NCBI RefSeq assembly: GCF_018383585.1
Contig: NZ_JAHAMK010000024.1
Location: 1-64,000 of the forward strand
Length of the DNA: 64,000 nucleotides
Reading direction: 5' to 3'
From: Microvirga sp. 3-52
GTDB lineage: Bacteria > Pseudomonadota > Alphaproteobacteria > Rhizobiales > Beijerinckiaceae
In this document: piece after piece, positions 1 to 8,581 of the stretch
How the letters are laid out: each line of letters starts with the position of its first letter
Position numbering within the stretch: position 1 is the first letter of the stretch
Made by a program: the position numbers and the translations under genes
The notes under the pieces: model-generated
Seen by the model: only the letters and a program-made list of their open reading frames with translations
The model's database searches: none
What the model was told of the DNA's origin: nothing

Positions 1-30
1 GTGGCCAGCACAAGCCTGGCCACGACGTCG
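1..30. repeat. Degenerate half-copy of the dispersed REP-like palindrome
   Basis: The first 30 bases read as one arm of the GGCCGGCACAAGGCCGGCC-type hairpin followed by ACGACGTC. This is the same arm seen many times between 37 and 55 kb, here with several substitutions. The remaining bases up to 126 show no gene. Confidence 0.45.
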
Positions 31-126
31 AGGTTTGGCCGCACTAGGCCGGCAAGCAAGAGGAAAGGTCCCAAACATGCGGGCCCGAGAGAGGCCTCTT
101 CCACCGCTTGAGCCTGCCCGAGCGTC

Positions 127-603
127 TCAACGAATGAGGAGGGCGCTTGCGTAGAGGCCCAGTCCGAACACGATGTGCCCGGCGATGTTGAGAGCCCGGA
201 TCTGGGTCGCATTCGGGCGTTTCGAGGCCGCGATGCCCGCGCCCATGCCGGGTTGCAGCAGGAACCATCCCGCGCCGACCGTCACCAAACCCACGATCAA
301 GGCGGGCATCAGGGTCGGCTGCCGGGGCCAGTCGGAGGACGTCACCGCGAGCAGGACCGCAGCAAACAGAATGCCGACCACATAATGACAGATCCAGCCC
401 ACCGCCCGCTCGTAGGCGAAGGGCCGGGCCTTCGCGATGTCCGCGTGATACACGGTACCGCCGGCAAGATGGCAGAACCAGCGGCCGACCGGGCCCCAGT
501 TTGCGCCGGGAAGTCCGAAGGCGTGTTTCAGAAAAAGTCCCCACAGGTCGAATATCGCCGTGGCGCCAATCCCGATCAGAATGGAATGGTACAGGAAGTC
601 CAT
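127..603 (-). CDS. DUF2938-type integral membrane protein
   Basis: The protein has 158 aa from the ATG at 603. An upstream extension to 711 is possible but would add an Arg-rich, unlikely leader. It starts with MDFLYHSILIGIGATAIFDLWG, a hydrophobic segment ending in a Asp-Leu-Trp motif typical of DUF2938 proteins. Three further hydrophobic stretches suggest about four membrane helices. Conserved-looking residues include GPVGRW, HAD and an HYVVG segment. Function is unknown for this family. It lies downstream of sodB on the same strand but is separated by that gene's terminator, so it is probably transcribed alone. The family assignment is from memory of the motif pattern. Confidence 0.7.
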   Translation of the reverse strand: MDFLYHSILIGIGATAIFDLWGLFLKHAFGLPGANWGPVGRWFCHLAGGTVYHADIAKARPFAYERAVGWICHYVVGILFAAVLLAVTSSDWPRQPTLMPALIVGLVTVGAGWFLLQPGMGAGIAASKRPNATQIRALNIAGHIVFGLGLYASALLIR

Positions 604-633
604 CACGGTTCGGTCTCCATGGAGATCACATGA

Positions 634-657
634 AACGGGCCTCCGAAGAGGCCCGTT
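634..657 (-). terminator. Hairpin terminator of sodB
   Basis: A perfect 10-bp stem (AACGGGCCTC / GAGGCCCGTT) closes a 4-base loop that reads UUCG on the minus strand. It begins 19 bases after the sodB stop codon. Only a short T tract follows. Confidence 0.75.
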
Positions 658-676
658 CGACATAGCGTCGTTCCGC

Positions 677-1276
677 CTACTTGGTCGCGTTCTCGTACAT
701 CTCCTCGACATGCTCCCAGTTCACGAGATTGTCGAGGAAGGCCTTGAGATAGTCGGGACGGCGGTTGCGGTAGTCGATGTAGTAGGAGTGTTCCCACACG
801 TCGCAGCCGAGGATCGGCTGGGCGCCGTGCACGAGCGGGTTCTCGCCGTTCGGTGTCTTCATGATGGTGATCTTGCCGTCCTTCACGGCAAGCCAGGCCC
901 AGCCGGAGCCGAACTGGCCGACGCCGGCCTGGATGAAGTCCTCCTTCATCTTGTCGACCGAGCCGAGGTCCTCGACGATCTTCTTCTCGAGCTTGCCGGG
1001 AATGGCGCCGCCGCCATTGGGCTTCATCCACAGCCAGAAATGGATGTGATTGTAATGCTGCCCGGCATTGTTGAAGAGGGCCTGGTTCTTGCCGTAGGAG
1101 CCCTGCACGACCTCCTCGACGCTCTTGCCTTCGAATTCCGTGCCTTTCAGCAGGTTGTTGCCGGTGTTGACGTAAGCCGCATGATGCTTGTCGTGGTGAA
1201 ACTCCAGGGTTTCCTTCGACATGTAGGGCTGCAGGGCATCATAGGCATAAGGCAGTTCGGGCAGAGTGAACGACAT
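677..1276 (-). CDS. sodB: Superoxide dismutase (Fe type, Fe/Mn family)
   Basis: This 199-aa enzyme converts superoxide to hydrogen peroxide and oxygen in the cytoplasm. It begins MSFTLPELPYAYDAL, the classic SodB start. The four metal ligands can be placed at H27 (in EFHHDKHH), H77 (in QHYNH), D159 and H163 (in CDVWEHSYY). The FGSGWAWL motif is present at about 122-129. Q73 in NNAGQ is the position that marks the iron-type subgroup. Length is normal and there is no signal peptide. It appears monocistronic, with a strong hairpin after the stop. Confidence 0.96.
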   Translation of the reverse strand: MSFTLPELPYAYDALQPYMSKETLEFHHDKHHAAYVNTGNNLLKGTEFEGKSVEEVVQGSYGKNQALFNNAGQHYNHIHFWLWMKPNGGGAIPGKLEKKIVEDLGSVDKMKEDFIQAGVGQFGSGWAWLAVKDGKITIMKTPNGENPLVHGAQPILGCDVWEHSYYIDYRNRRPDYLKAFLDNLVNWEHVEEMYENATK

Positions 1277-1304
1277 CGGCGTCTCCTTTGGATTGAGCGA
1301 CCCG

Positions 1305-1433
1305 GAGCATCGGACCCAAGAGTGAATTCACCTTTGGAATCGATCCAATGCCCCTCCTTTACCTGCGCATCCCCCGATGCGGAAAATCGGGGCCACTTTT
1401 CGCTGACGCGGCCCTCTGGGTCCGCACGATGCG
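1305..1433. repeat. Dispersed repeat, family 2, copy A
   Basis: This stretch fills most of the gap between sodB and the next gene (1277-1581). It aligns by eye with 23504-23611. Both begin GAGCATCGG, contain a short palindrome around CAAAAGTG/CACTTT, and end GCACGATGCGC. It may hold sodB promoter elements, but none was identified. Confidence 0.6.
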
Positions 1434-1581
1434 CCTGAGCGTTAGTTAAAGCGCCATATGCCCAAGAGCAACGGCCGAGCTGCGGACTTTTTTCTGCCCA
1501 AGCTTCCCAGCCGGTTGTCTTTTGCCTATACAGGCATAGCTTTGCCTTGATTGTCTTTGGTTTGCGTATGATGGAGACGGC

Positions 1582-2532
1582 ATGATCATCGCTCTTCTGG
1601 CCCTCGCTTTTGCGATGATCCTCGGCGGACTGTTCGCGGCATTCTTCGGATGGGATATCGTTCTGGTCGAGCGCGGCTGGACGATGGTGATCGCCGGCAG
1701 CGTCACGGCCGCGAGCGGTGCGCTTCTGCTCGGCATCGCAGCCGCCGTCTCCAAGCTGGCGAAGATCGAGACCCGGCTGCGGCAGCTCCAGAGCGGCTTC
1801 GGCGAGGAAGCCATCCTCGGGGCGCAGACGTCCACTAAGGATCTTTCGCTGGCATCGCTCTCCGGCGGCCTCGTGGCCGGAAAGGCGGCTGCCGAGGCTG
1901 ACGAGGGCGGACGCCCGGATGAGGCACAGCCCACCCTTCCGCTCTTCGAGGACGAGAGCGTGCGCGAGGCGAGCAAGGAAGAGGTGAAGACCGCCGAATG
2001 GCCGGAGGAGCCGCGGGTGCCCGAGCCCGTCGTGCCATTCCCGCCCAGGACGAGCCTCTCTCCCGCGCCGTCCCATGAAGAGGACGAGCCGGGCATGAAG
2101 GTGCCTGACTTCCTTCTGGCGGAGCGGGCGCGCGATGAGGACGAAGAGCCGCGCGTGATCGACGGCGCCGACATCCGGCAGCGCGATTTGGACGATCGCG
2201 GCCCCGAGCCGCATCAACCCGACGAACGTGACGAGCGGCCGGAGCCCGCTGTCGAGATCGTGTCGGATCTCGAGCCCGAGCCCGGTCGCGAGCCCGCCGT
2301 TACGGCGGATGCCGAGACGGAAGCGGAATTCGACGACGAAACCGATTCCGATGCGTCGCGTCCCGCTGTCGTCGTGGGCACCTACAATTCCGGCGACAAC
2401 AAGTACGTGATGTTCTCGGATGGCTCCATCGAGGCGCAGACGCCGAGCGGCGTGTTCCGCTTCAAGTCCCTGGACGAGCTGAAGGAGTTCATCGCCGCGG
2501 GCGGCGAGGGGAGTCCGTCGTCCTCTATCTGA
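1582..2532 (+). CDS. Membrane-anchored acidic protein of unknown function
   Basis: The protein has 316 aa. Two hydrophobic segments (about 3-22 and 36-58) form a hairpin anchor, with a short KLAKIETRLRQLQ amphipathic stretch after it. Residues about 90-265 are a low-complexity, strongly acidic, Pro-rich linker. The C-terminal 55 residues look folded, with VVVGTYNSGDNKYVMFSDGS and a FKSLDELKEFI helix. The C-terminal unit resembles small sensing domains seen at the end of such tails, but I do not recognise a named family. Its 3' end overlaps the convergent hydrolase gene by 8 bases. Confidence 0.75.
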   Translation: MIIALLALAFAMILGGLFAAFFGWDIVLVERGWTMVIAGSVTAASGALLLGIAAAVSKLAKIETRLRQLQSGFGEEAILGAQTSTKDLSLASLSGGLVAGKAAAEADEGGRPDEAQPTLPLFEDESVREASKEEVKTAEWPEEPRVPEPVVPFPPRTSLSPAPSHEEDEPGMKVPDFLLAERARDEDEEPRVIDGADIRQRDLDDRGPEPHQPDERDERPEPAVEIVSDLEPEPGREPAVTADAETEAEFDDETDSDASRPAVVVGTYNSGDNKYVMFSDGSIEAQTPSGVFRFKSLDELKEFIAAGGEGSPSSSI

Positions 2533-3079
2533 AGAGGGGGGCGAGCGCGCGGAAATCGTCCGTGGCCGCTTCTCCCATCCACTCGAAGGCGACCATCTCC
2601 GTCGTCACCCAATGGCAGCCTGCATGAAGCAGCCGCGCGCAGGCGGCGGCGACGCTGTGGTTTGAGCGGCTCGACACCGCATCCGCAACGACGAAGACTT
2701 CCAGGCCCGTGCTTCGGAATTCCAGAGCGCTTTGCAGCACGCAGATATGGGCTTCGGTTCCGCAGATCACGAGCTGATTCAGGCCGCTGCCGCGCAGAGC
2801 CGCCATCCGCTCGGCAATCGCAGGCTCGCGGGCGGCCGAGAAGGTGGTTTTGGCCAAAGTGACCGCTTCAGGCGGCAGCGCCTCCTGGACGGGTGCTACG
2901 GTCGGGCCGAGGCCCTTGGGGTACTGCTCCGTCACCGAGACGGGTATTTTCAGCCGTTTGGCGGCTTCCAGCAGGATTCTCACATTCCGGAGGACATTCT
3001 CACCTTCATGGATGGCAGGCATAAGCCGGGCCTGAAGATCGACGACGAGAAGATGAGAGCGTTTTGCGTCGAGAAGCAT
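2525..3079 (-). CDS. Isochorismatase-like cysteine hydrolase
   Basis: This 184-aa protein belongs to the isochorismatase/nicotinamidase superfamily. The catalytic triad can be placed at D14 (VVDLQ), K77 (AKTTFSA) and C113 (GTEAHICVLQ). The cis-peptide region ICGTEAH precedes the nucleophile, as expected. Members hydrolyse isochorismate, nicotinamide, ureidoacrylate or similar C-N/C-O bonds; the substrate here cannot be read from sequence. It is 6 bases downstream of the sensor kinase gene on the same strand, so the two are probably co-transcribed. Confidence 0.88.
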   Translation of the reverse strand: MLLDAKRSHLLVVDLQARLMPAIHEGENVLRNVRILLEAAKRLKIPVSVTEQYPKGLGPTVAPVQEALPPEAVTLAKTTFSAAREPAIAERMAALRGSGLNQLVICGTEAHICVLQSALEFRSTGLEVFVVADAVSSRSNHSVAAACARLLHAGCHWVTTEMVAFEWMGEAATDDFRALAPLFR

Positions 3080-3085
3080 GGAACC

Positions 3086-5473
3086 CTACGTGTCCGGGTT
3101 GAAGGTGGGAGGATCGACCGGGATCGGCATCTGCATCGAGAAGTGCAGACCCTCCTCGAGAAAGTTCATGGAGACCTCCGCCTGCAGCTGTGTCGCCAGC
3201 ACCCGCTGGAGCAGGCGCGTCCCGAAGCCCTGGCGCGTGGGCGTGCTCACGCGAGGCCCGCCACGCTCCACCCAGGAGAAATGCAGCATCGGGCGCTGCT
3301 CCCCGGGCTCCACCCGCCAGCGAACCTCGACCTGCCCGCCGAACGAGGACAGGGCTCCGTGCTTGGCCGCATTCGTGGTCAGTTCATGAATCGCCATGCC
3401 GATCGGCACTGCCGCCTCCGAGGGGAGTTCGAGATGCGGCCCCTCGATCGTGATGCGGTTGCGTGCCTCGTCCTCGTAAGGGCCGAGCTCGGTCTGGACG
3501 AGTTCCTCGAGCGCCGCCTTCTGCCACAGATCCTCGGTGAGGAGGTTGTGGGTGCGCGCGAGCGAGACGATGCGGCCGACGAAGCCCTGGTAGAATTCGT
3601 CGATGCTCGAGGCCGTGCGGGCGGTGGAGCCGACGATCGCCTGGACCGTTGCCAGAGTATTCTTCACCCGATGATGAAGTTCGCGGATGAGGAGATTCTG
3701 GCGCTTCTCCGCCTCTTTGTAGCGCGTGATGTCGATGTTGACCCCAACCATGCGCAACGGAGCGCCCTTGTCGTCGTAAAAGAACAGCGCCGTTGTATCG
3801 ATCGTCCGGATGTTTCCGTCGGGGCGCCTGATCCGATAGGCCAGGTTGATCTCCGGGTCATGGCGCGCCAACGCTTCCGCTATCGCTCTGTTGGAGGGCT
3901 CCAGATCCTGCGGGAGCACTCTCGCCTCCCAGCTGGAGAAATCTTCTCCGAACGTGCCCTTTTCGAGGCCGAAGAGGCGCTCCTGCTCGGCCGTCCATGT
4001 CACCTTGCCCGAAGGGACATCCCAATCGAACACGCCAATTCCGGCAGCGCGCTGTGCGAGCGACAGGCGTTCCTCGCTGATCCGCAAGGCTGCTTCCGTC
4101 AGCTTCAAATCATGGATGTCGACGCTCGTTCCGACCCATCCGTTGAACTCTCCCGTAGCGGCATTGTGAACGGGCGCCGCGCGGATGATGTGCCAGCGGT
4201 ACTCCCCTTCCGCCGAGCGGTAGCGGACCTCGGTCGTATAAGGGGTCGCGTTGGCCATGACAGGTTTCAGCTCCTCGGTCATCCTGGCCCAGTCGTCCGG
4301 GTGAATGGCAGCCGTCCAGCTATGGCCGAGAGCTTCTTGCGGAGGCAGGCCCGAGTACGTGACCCATCGTTCATTCGTGTAGGTCAGTTCCAGGTTGGGC
4401 TTGACGATCCACACGAGGGCGGGAAGCGATTCCGCGATAAGGTTGAAGCGCGCTTCGGTTTCGCGAAGTTTCGTCTCGGCCCGGACTTTCTCGATCGCCA
4501 GCCAGGTGCGCTCCGCCACATCTTCGACAAGGGTGATTTCGTCGCTCGTCCAGTCGCGCGGCACCGATGAATAGACGTAGAATTCGGCGATGAAGCGCCC
4601 GTTCTTGTGAATGGGAACGGCGAAACCCGAACGCGCGTTTATGGTGCTGTAGAAGGCCTGAAGAGCAGGGGCGCGGAGGCGTGGGTCGGTCCTCACATCG
4701 TTGATGATGGCGGGTTGTCCGCGCTTCAGTGACTCGATGATGGGGCTCGCCTGCTGGTCGATCTTTTCGACCTTGCCCTCATTGGTGATGAGCCCCCAGG
4801 ACCACTCGCGTTCAACGATGATGACGCCGCGGTCTTCATAGACCTCGCCATAGCCTGCAGTGTCGACCTTCAGAAGTTTGCTCACATTGCGTGCAGCGAT
4901 CTCCATGACCTCGTACTGGTCATCGATGTTGCTGAGCTGGTCGTTGAGCTTGAGGAGAAACTCCTGACGGCGTTGGGCCTGGCCCATTTCGTCCCGGATC
5001 TTCTGCCGCTCGTTGATGTCCTGCAGCACGCCGACGAAGCGGACAGGCTTGCTGCCTTCATAGATGATGCCGCCACGCACGTGAACATGGCCGATGCTTC
5101 CATCGGCCTTCAGGATGCGATGCTCGATGTTGAAATCCGTCTTGGTGCGGAGCGCATAGGAGATCGCCTGATTGATCCGCTCCAGGTCGGCCGGATGGAA
5201 CATGGCCTGCAGATCGGCAAAGGTCAGCTTCGCGTCCGGCTGGAGCCCAAGATAGGTCTTGAAGACGGCTGTGCCTGTGACCTCGCCGGACTCCAGGTCC
5301 CGCTCCCATGCACCGAGCCGGCCGATGTCGAGGGCCAGTCTCAACTTGAAGTTGCTGGAGCGCAGGGCTGCCTCCGCCTGGGCCAAGCGTGATTCCAGCT
5401 CCGCGATACGTTGTTTATCGCCTTCTCGAGAGACGATATCGTCCTCAGCCGTTAAACTGCCGCGCTCGGTCAT
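3086..5473 (-). CDS. PAS/GAF sensor histidine kinase, HWE family
   Basis: This 795-aa kinase has no membrane segment and is probably a soluble sensor. An N-terminal coiled coil (about 15-45) precedes a PAS domain (about 45-160), a GAF domain (about 175-335) and two more PAS domains (about 340-465 and 470-595). The kinase core follows. It carries the HWE/HisKA_2 phosphoacceptor motif RELHHRVKNTLATVQ, the N-box HELTTNAAKHGALS and the later WVERGGP motif that names the family. No response regulator is adjacent, so it is an orphan kinase. Related kinases act in light, redox or general stress signalling. The ligand is unknown. Confidence 0.93.
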   Translation of the reverse strand: MTERGSLTAEDDIVSREGDKQRIAELESRLAQAEAALRSSNFKLRLALDIGRLGAWERDLESGEVTGTAVFKTYLGLQPDAKLTFADLQAMFHPADLERINQAISYALRTKTDFNIEHRILKADGSIGHVHVRGGIIYEGSKPVRFVGVLQDINERQKIRDEMGQAQRRQEFLLKLNDQLSNIDDQYEVMEIAARNVSKLLKVDTAGYGEVYEDRGVIIVEREWSWGLITNEGKVEKIDQQASPIIESLKRGQPAIINDVRTDPRLRAPALQAFYSTINARSGFAVPIHKNGRFIAEFYVYSSVPRDWTSDEITLVEDVAERTWLAIEKVRAETKLRETEARFNLIAESLPALVWIVKPNLELTYTNERWVTYSGLPPQEALGHSWTAAIHPDDWARMTEELKPVMANATPYTTEVRYRSAEGEYRWHIIRAAPVHNAATGEFNGWVGTSVDIHDLKLTEAALRISEERLSLAQRAAGIGVFDWDVPSGKVTWTAEQERLFGLEKGTFGEDFSSWEARVLPQDLEPSNRAIAEALARHDPEINLAYRIRRPDGNIRTIDTTALFFYDDKGAPLRMVGVNIDITRYKEAEKRQNLLIRELHHRVKNTLATVQAIVGSTARTASSIDEFYQGFVGRIVSLARTHNLLTEDLWQKAALEELVQTELGPYEDEARNRITIEGPHLELPSEAAVPIGMAIHELTTNAAKHGALSSFGGQVEVRWRVEPGEQRPMLHFSWVERGGPRVSTPTRQGFGTRLLQRVLATQLQAEVSMNFLEEGLHFSMQMPIPVDPPTFNPDT

Positions 5474-5557
5474 CGATTTGTACTCTCATAGTCTCGTACG
5501 CTCTGCGGCTTGGGGCGGCTTCCCTCGAAGTGTTATGTTTTGACATAGCGCATCGAG

Positions 5558-7669
5558 TCAGTTCTGGAACCCTTGGATGCAACGAATGGCAAAGGTATAG
5601 GCTAGGGCGACCTCCTCGAGCCGATCGAAACGACCGGCGGCGCCGGCATGCCCCGCCTCCATGTTGAGCTTGAGCACGACAGGGCCCCCGCCCGTCATGG
5701 TGGCCCTCAGCCTCGCCACCCATTTCGCGGGCTCCCAATAGGTGACGCGCGGATCCGTGAGCCCGGCGAGGGCCAGGATTGCCGGGTAGGCCTGAGGCTT
5801 CACGTTGTCATAGGGGGAGTAAGATAAGATCGTGTGGAAAGCCGTCTCGTCAGCGGCCGGATTGCCCCATTCCGGCCATTCCGGCGGGGTGAGGGGCAGC
5901 TCGCTGTCGAGCATGGTGTTGAGCACGTCGACGAACGGCACCTCGGCGATGATTCCCGCGAACAGGTCCGGTGCCAGATTGGCCACCGCTCCCATGAGCA
6001 TGCCGCCCGCACTGCCGCCATGGGCCACGATGCGTCCAGGGGAGGTGTAGCCGGCTTGGACGAGAGCCTCGCCGCAGGCGACGAAATCCCTGAACGTGTT
6101 CGTCTTCTTCTCACGCTTGCCGTCCATGTACCAGCGCCAGCCTTTCTCCGTGCCGCCCCGGATATGGGCGATGGCATAGACGAAGCCGCGATCGACGAGG
6201 GACAGAATGCCGGTACGAAAGCTCGCGGGCATGGACATGCCGTAGGAGCCGTATCCGTAAAGCAGGCATGGGGCGGAGCCGTCGAGCACGACCTCGCGTC
6301 GGTGCACGAGCGAGATCGGAACCTGTTCGCCGTCGGGAGCCGTTGCAAATAACCGGCGGGTTACGTAATCGGCCGGGTTGTGTCCGCTCGGCACTTCCTG
6401 CCGCTTGCGGAATGTGCGCTCTCCCGTGCCCAGATGATAATCGATCACCTCGCTCGGTGTCGTCATCGACGAGTAGTGATAGCGGATGACATCCGTGTCG
6501 AACTCGTAGCCAGCCGAGAAGCCGAGCGAATACGCCTCCTCCTCGAAAGCGACACTCTCTTCGCGGCCTGTTGCGAATTCCCGCAGCACGATGCGCGGAT
6601 TCGCATTCTCGCGCTCGAGGCGCACGAGATAACGGGCCAGGGCAACGACGGAGAGGATCATCGTGCCGGGTCGATAGGGCACGAGATCTTTCCAGTTGGC
6701 CCGTCCCGGCGTCGCGACGGGCGCGGTGACGATCTTGAAGTCCTCCGAGCCGTCCGCATTGGTGAGAATGATCAGGCTGTCGCCGTGATGCTCCACGTCA
6801 TACTTCAGCTGGGGCGTGCGCGGCTCGACGATCCGTGGCGACGCCGATGCGTCCGTCCGGTCGAGCAGCCGGATTTCGGAGGTCTCATGATCGCTCGCCT
6901 CGATGAGCACGAAGGCGTTCGACTGCGTGATGCCGAGCTTCACGAAGAAGCCGGGATCCTTCTCCTCGTAGATCACCTGATCCTCATCGGCGCTCGTACC
7001 GAGGAGATGGCGTTTGACTCGCACAGGGCGGTGGTTTTCGTCGAGCTCGACGTAGTAGAAGCCGGACGAATCGTTGAGCCATACGGCGCCGCCCGATGTT
7101 TGCGACACCTCTTCCGGCAGATCGGCGCCGCTTTCGAGATCCCGCACCCGAATCGTGAAGTATTCAGAACCTTTGATATCCGCCCCCCAGGCCATCAGAC
7201 GATGGTCGGGCGAATGATCCGCTCCGCCGAGATCGAAGAAGGGGCGTCCCTCCGCCTCCCTGTCGCCGTCCAGCATGATCGTCTCGGGCCCGCCGTCGCG
7301 GGGCTGTCGGCAGACGAGCGGGTGCTGCCCGCCCTCCCGGTAGCGGGTGAAATAGGCGAAGGGCCCGTCCGGCTCCGGAACCGTCGAATCGTCCTCCTTG
7401 ATGCGTCCGCGCATCTCGGCCACGAGACGGGTCTGAAACTCCTCCGTTCCGGAAAAGGCTGCCGCTGCGTAGGCGTTCTCCTGCTCCAGGGCGGCGCGGA
7501 TGGAGGAATCGAGGACGGACGGATCCTTCAGAACGTCCTTCCAATTCTCGGCCTTCAACCAAGCGTAATCGTCCTGGATCCGAACGCCATGCACGTCGAA
7601 GACATGCGGTTTGGCGGGAATCGACGGCGCAGCAGGCAGGGGATGGAGGGGAAGGCGTTCAATATTCAT
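5558..7669 (-). CDS. S9 prolyl oligopeptidase family peptidase (oligopeptidase B type)
   Basis: This protein of about 703 aa has a beta-propeller N-terminal domain and an alpha/beta-hydrolase C-terminal domain. The catalytic triad is recognisable as Ser in HGGSAGGML, Asp in AGLTDPRV and His in MEAGHAGAAGRFD. The family cleaves peptides, often after Arg/Lys, in the cytoplasm or periplasm; no signal peptide is visible here. The start is taken at MNIERLPLHP (7669). An in-frame ATG at 7690 would add seven residues, and neither has a strong ribosome binding site. Length matches the family. The gene stands alone between a kinase gene and mucR. Confidence 0.92.
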   Translation of the reverse strand: MNIERLPLHPLPAAPSIPAKPHVFDVHGVRIQDDYAWLKAENWKDVLKDPSVLDSSIRAALEQENAYAAAAFSGTEEFQTRLVAEMRGRIKEDDSTVPEPDGPFAYFTRYREGGQHPLVCRQPRDGGPETIMLDGDREAEGRPFFDLGGADHSPDHRLMAWGADIKGSEYFTIRVRDLESGADLPEEVSQTSGGAVWLNDSSGFYYVELDENHRPVRVKRHLLGTSADEDQVIYEEKDPGFFVKLGITQSNAFVLIEASDHETSEIRLLDRTDASASPRIVEPRTPQLKYDVEHHGDSLIILTNADGSEDFKIVTAPVATPGRANWKDLVPYRPGTMILSVVALARYLVRLERENANPRIVLREFATGREESVAFEEEAYSLGFSAGYEFDTDVIRYHYSSMTTPSEVIDYHLGTGERTFRKRQEVPSGHNPADYVTRRLFATAPDGEQVPISLVHRREVVLDGSAPCLLYGYGSYGMSMPASFRTGILSLVDRGFVYAIAHIRGGTEKGWRWYMDGKREKKTNTFRDFVACGEALVQAGYTSPGRIVAHGGSAGGMLMGAVANLAPDLFAGIIAEVPFVDVLNTMLDSELPLTPPEWPEWGNPAADETAFHTILSYSPYDNVKPQAYPAILALAGLTDPRVTYWEPAKWVARLRATMTGGGPVVLKLNMEAGHAGAAGRFDRLEEVALAYTFAIRCIQGFQN

Positions 7670-8093
7670 GAAATTGTCCAGGCAAATCATCGAGAGGCGG
7701 GATTATGCACAGATAACGGAGATTGCCCATGATGGGTCCGGCTTCGGGCCGGAGGGACCTCAATCGTGCAAGACGAGCGCCTTTCTAGTTACTTCTTCGG
7801 ATCGGAAGAATGAAATTTATGTGATGAAAGCCTTAACCTATGGCAGGAGGCATTAACTGTTCAACGTAGGTTTATTGCAAAGTGAAAGTTGATACGTAGT
7901 TTTCCAAAGTTTTCCTTTTGCACATCTTGCAATGGGGCTCGATTTGACATACTTGGACGAGCGAGCACGATTTCTGTGCAACTACGGTGCGGCTCAAGCA
8001 AGAGGCAAGCATTGCTTCAGACGAGAATGCTCAAATTTAGGTTGAAATGCTTTTTTGAGTCATTCCAAAGAGCCGGAAAGGAAGAAAATCAAA
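7670..8093. other. Intergenic region upstream of mucR
   Basis: There are 424 bases without a convincing gene. The stretch is less GC-rich than its surroundings. A TTGACA hexamer at 7944-7949 could be a -35 element for mucR, but no good -10 hexamer lies 16-18 bases downstream. Its length suggests an extended regulatory leader; MucR genes are often autoregulated in known systems. Confidence 0.4.
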
Positions 8094-8528
8094 ATGAGCG
8101 ACAACATCGCTGCTTCGAACTACATTGAGCTGGCTGCAGATATCGTTTCGGCTTATGTGAGCAATAATTCTGTTCCTTCGGGCGACCTGCCGACGTTGAT
8201 CAGCGACGTCCATTCGGCTCTTCTGCGTGTCGGGGGCGGCACCGTGGAAGTGCCTGTTGAGGCGCCGAAGCCGGCAATCCCGGTGAAGAAGTCCGTCACG
8301 CCGGACTACATCGTCTGCCTCGAGGACGGCAAGAAGTTCAAGTCTCTGAAGCGCCATCTGCGCACGCAGTACAACATGACGCCCGAGCAGTATCGCGAGA
8401 AGTGGGCTCTGCCCGTCGATTACCCGATGGTGGCTCCCAACTACGCCAAGGCTCGCTCGGAGCTCGCCAAGGAAATGGGCCTCGGCCAGCAGCGCCGTAA
8501 GCGCCGTTCGTCGCGCAGCAGCAGCTAA
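8094..8528 (+). CDS. mucR: MucR/Ros family transcriptional regulator
   Basis: This 144-aa regulator of the Ros/MucR zinc-finger family acts as a global repressor or H-NS-like protein in Rhizobiales. The ATG at 8094 follows a GGAAAGGAAG ribosome site; a longer frame to 8055 lacks one. The N-terminal part (about 5-50) matches the family oligomerisation region ([14 protein letters not shown]). The DNA-binding region is [23 protein letters not shown]. Two of the four classical zinc positions are altered: the second Cys is Asp, and the His expected after RHLRT is Gln. Such variants are known to bind DNA without zinc. The C-terminus is very basic. A strong terminator follows. Confidence 0.93.
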   Translation: MSDNIAASNYIELAADIVSAYVSNNSVPSGDLPTLISDVHSALLRVGGGTVEVPVEAPKPAIPVKKSVTPDYIVCLEDGKKFKSLKRHLRTQYNMTPEQYREKWALPVDYPMVAPNYAKARSELAKEMGLGQQRRKRRSSRSSS

Positions 8529-8551
8529 GGTCGGCCGTCCGAGCCGAAATC

Positions 8552-8581
8552 AGCCGCCCTAAGGGGCGGCTTTTTGTTTTT
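8552..8581. terminator. Rho-independent terminator between mucR and ftrA-like gene
   Basis: The 8-bp perfect stem AGCCGCCC/GGGCGGCT closes a TAAG loop and is followed by TTTTTGTTTTT on the plus strand. It serves mucR. The stop codon of the convergent regulator gene lies within the hairpin at 8559-8561. Confidence 0.9.

Noticed and set aside
1147-2217. A minus-strand frame fused to the sod N-terminus
   Set aside because: It is out of frame with sodB, antisense to the membrane protein gene and without motifs.
2732-4570. A plus-strand open frame of 612 codons
   Set aside because: It is antisense to the hydrolase and HWE kinase genes, which carry clear catalytic motifs.
7944-7975. A sigma-70 promoter for mucR
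   Set aside because: A good -35 hexamer is present, but no -10 hexamer at a suitable distance.
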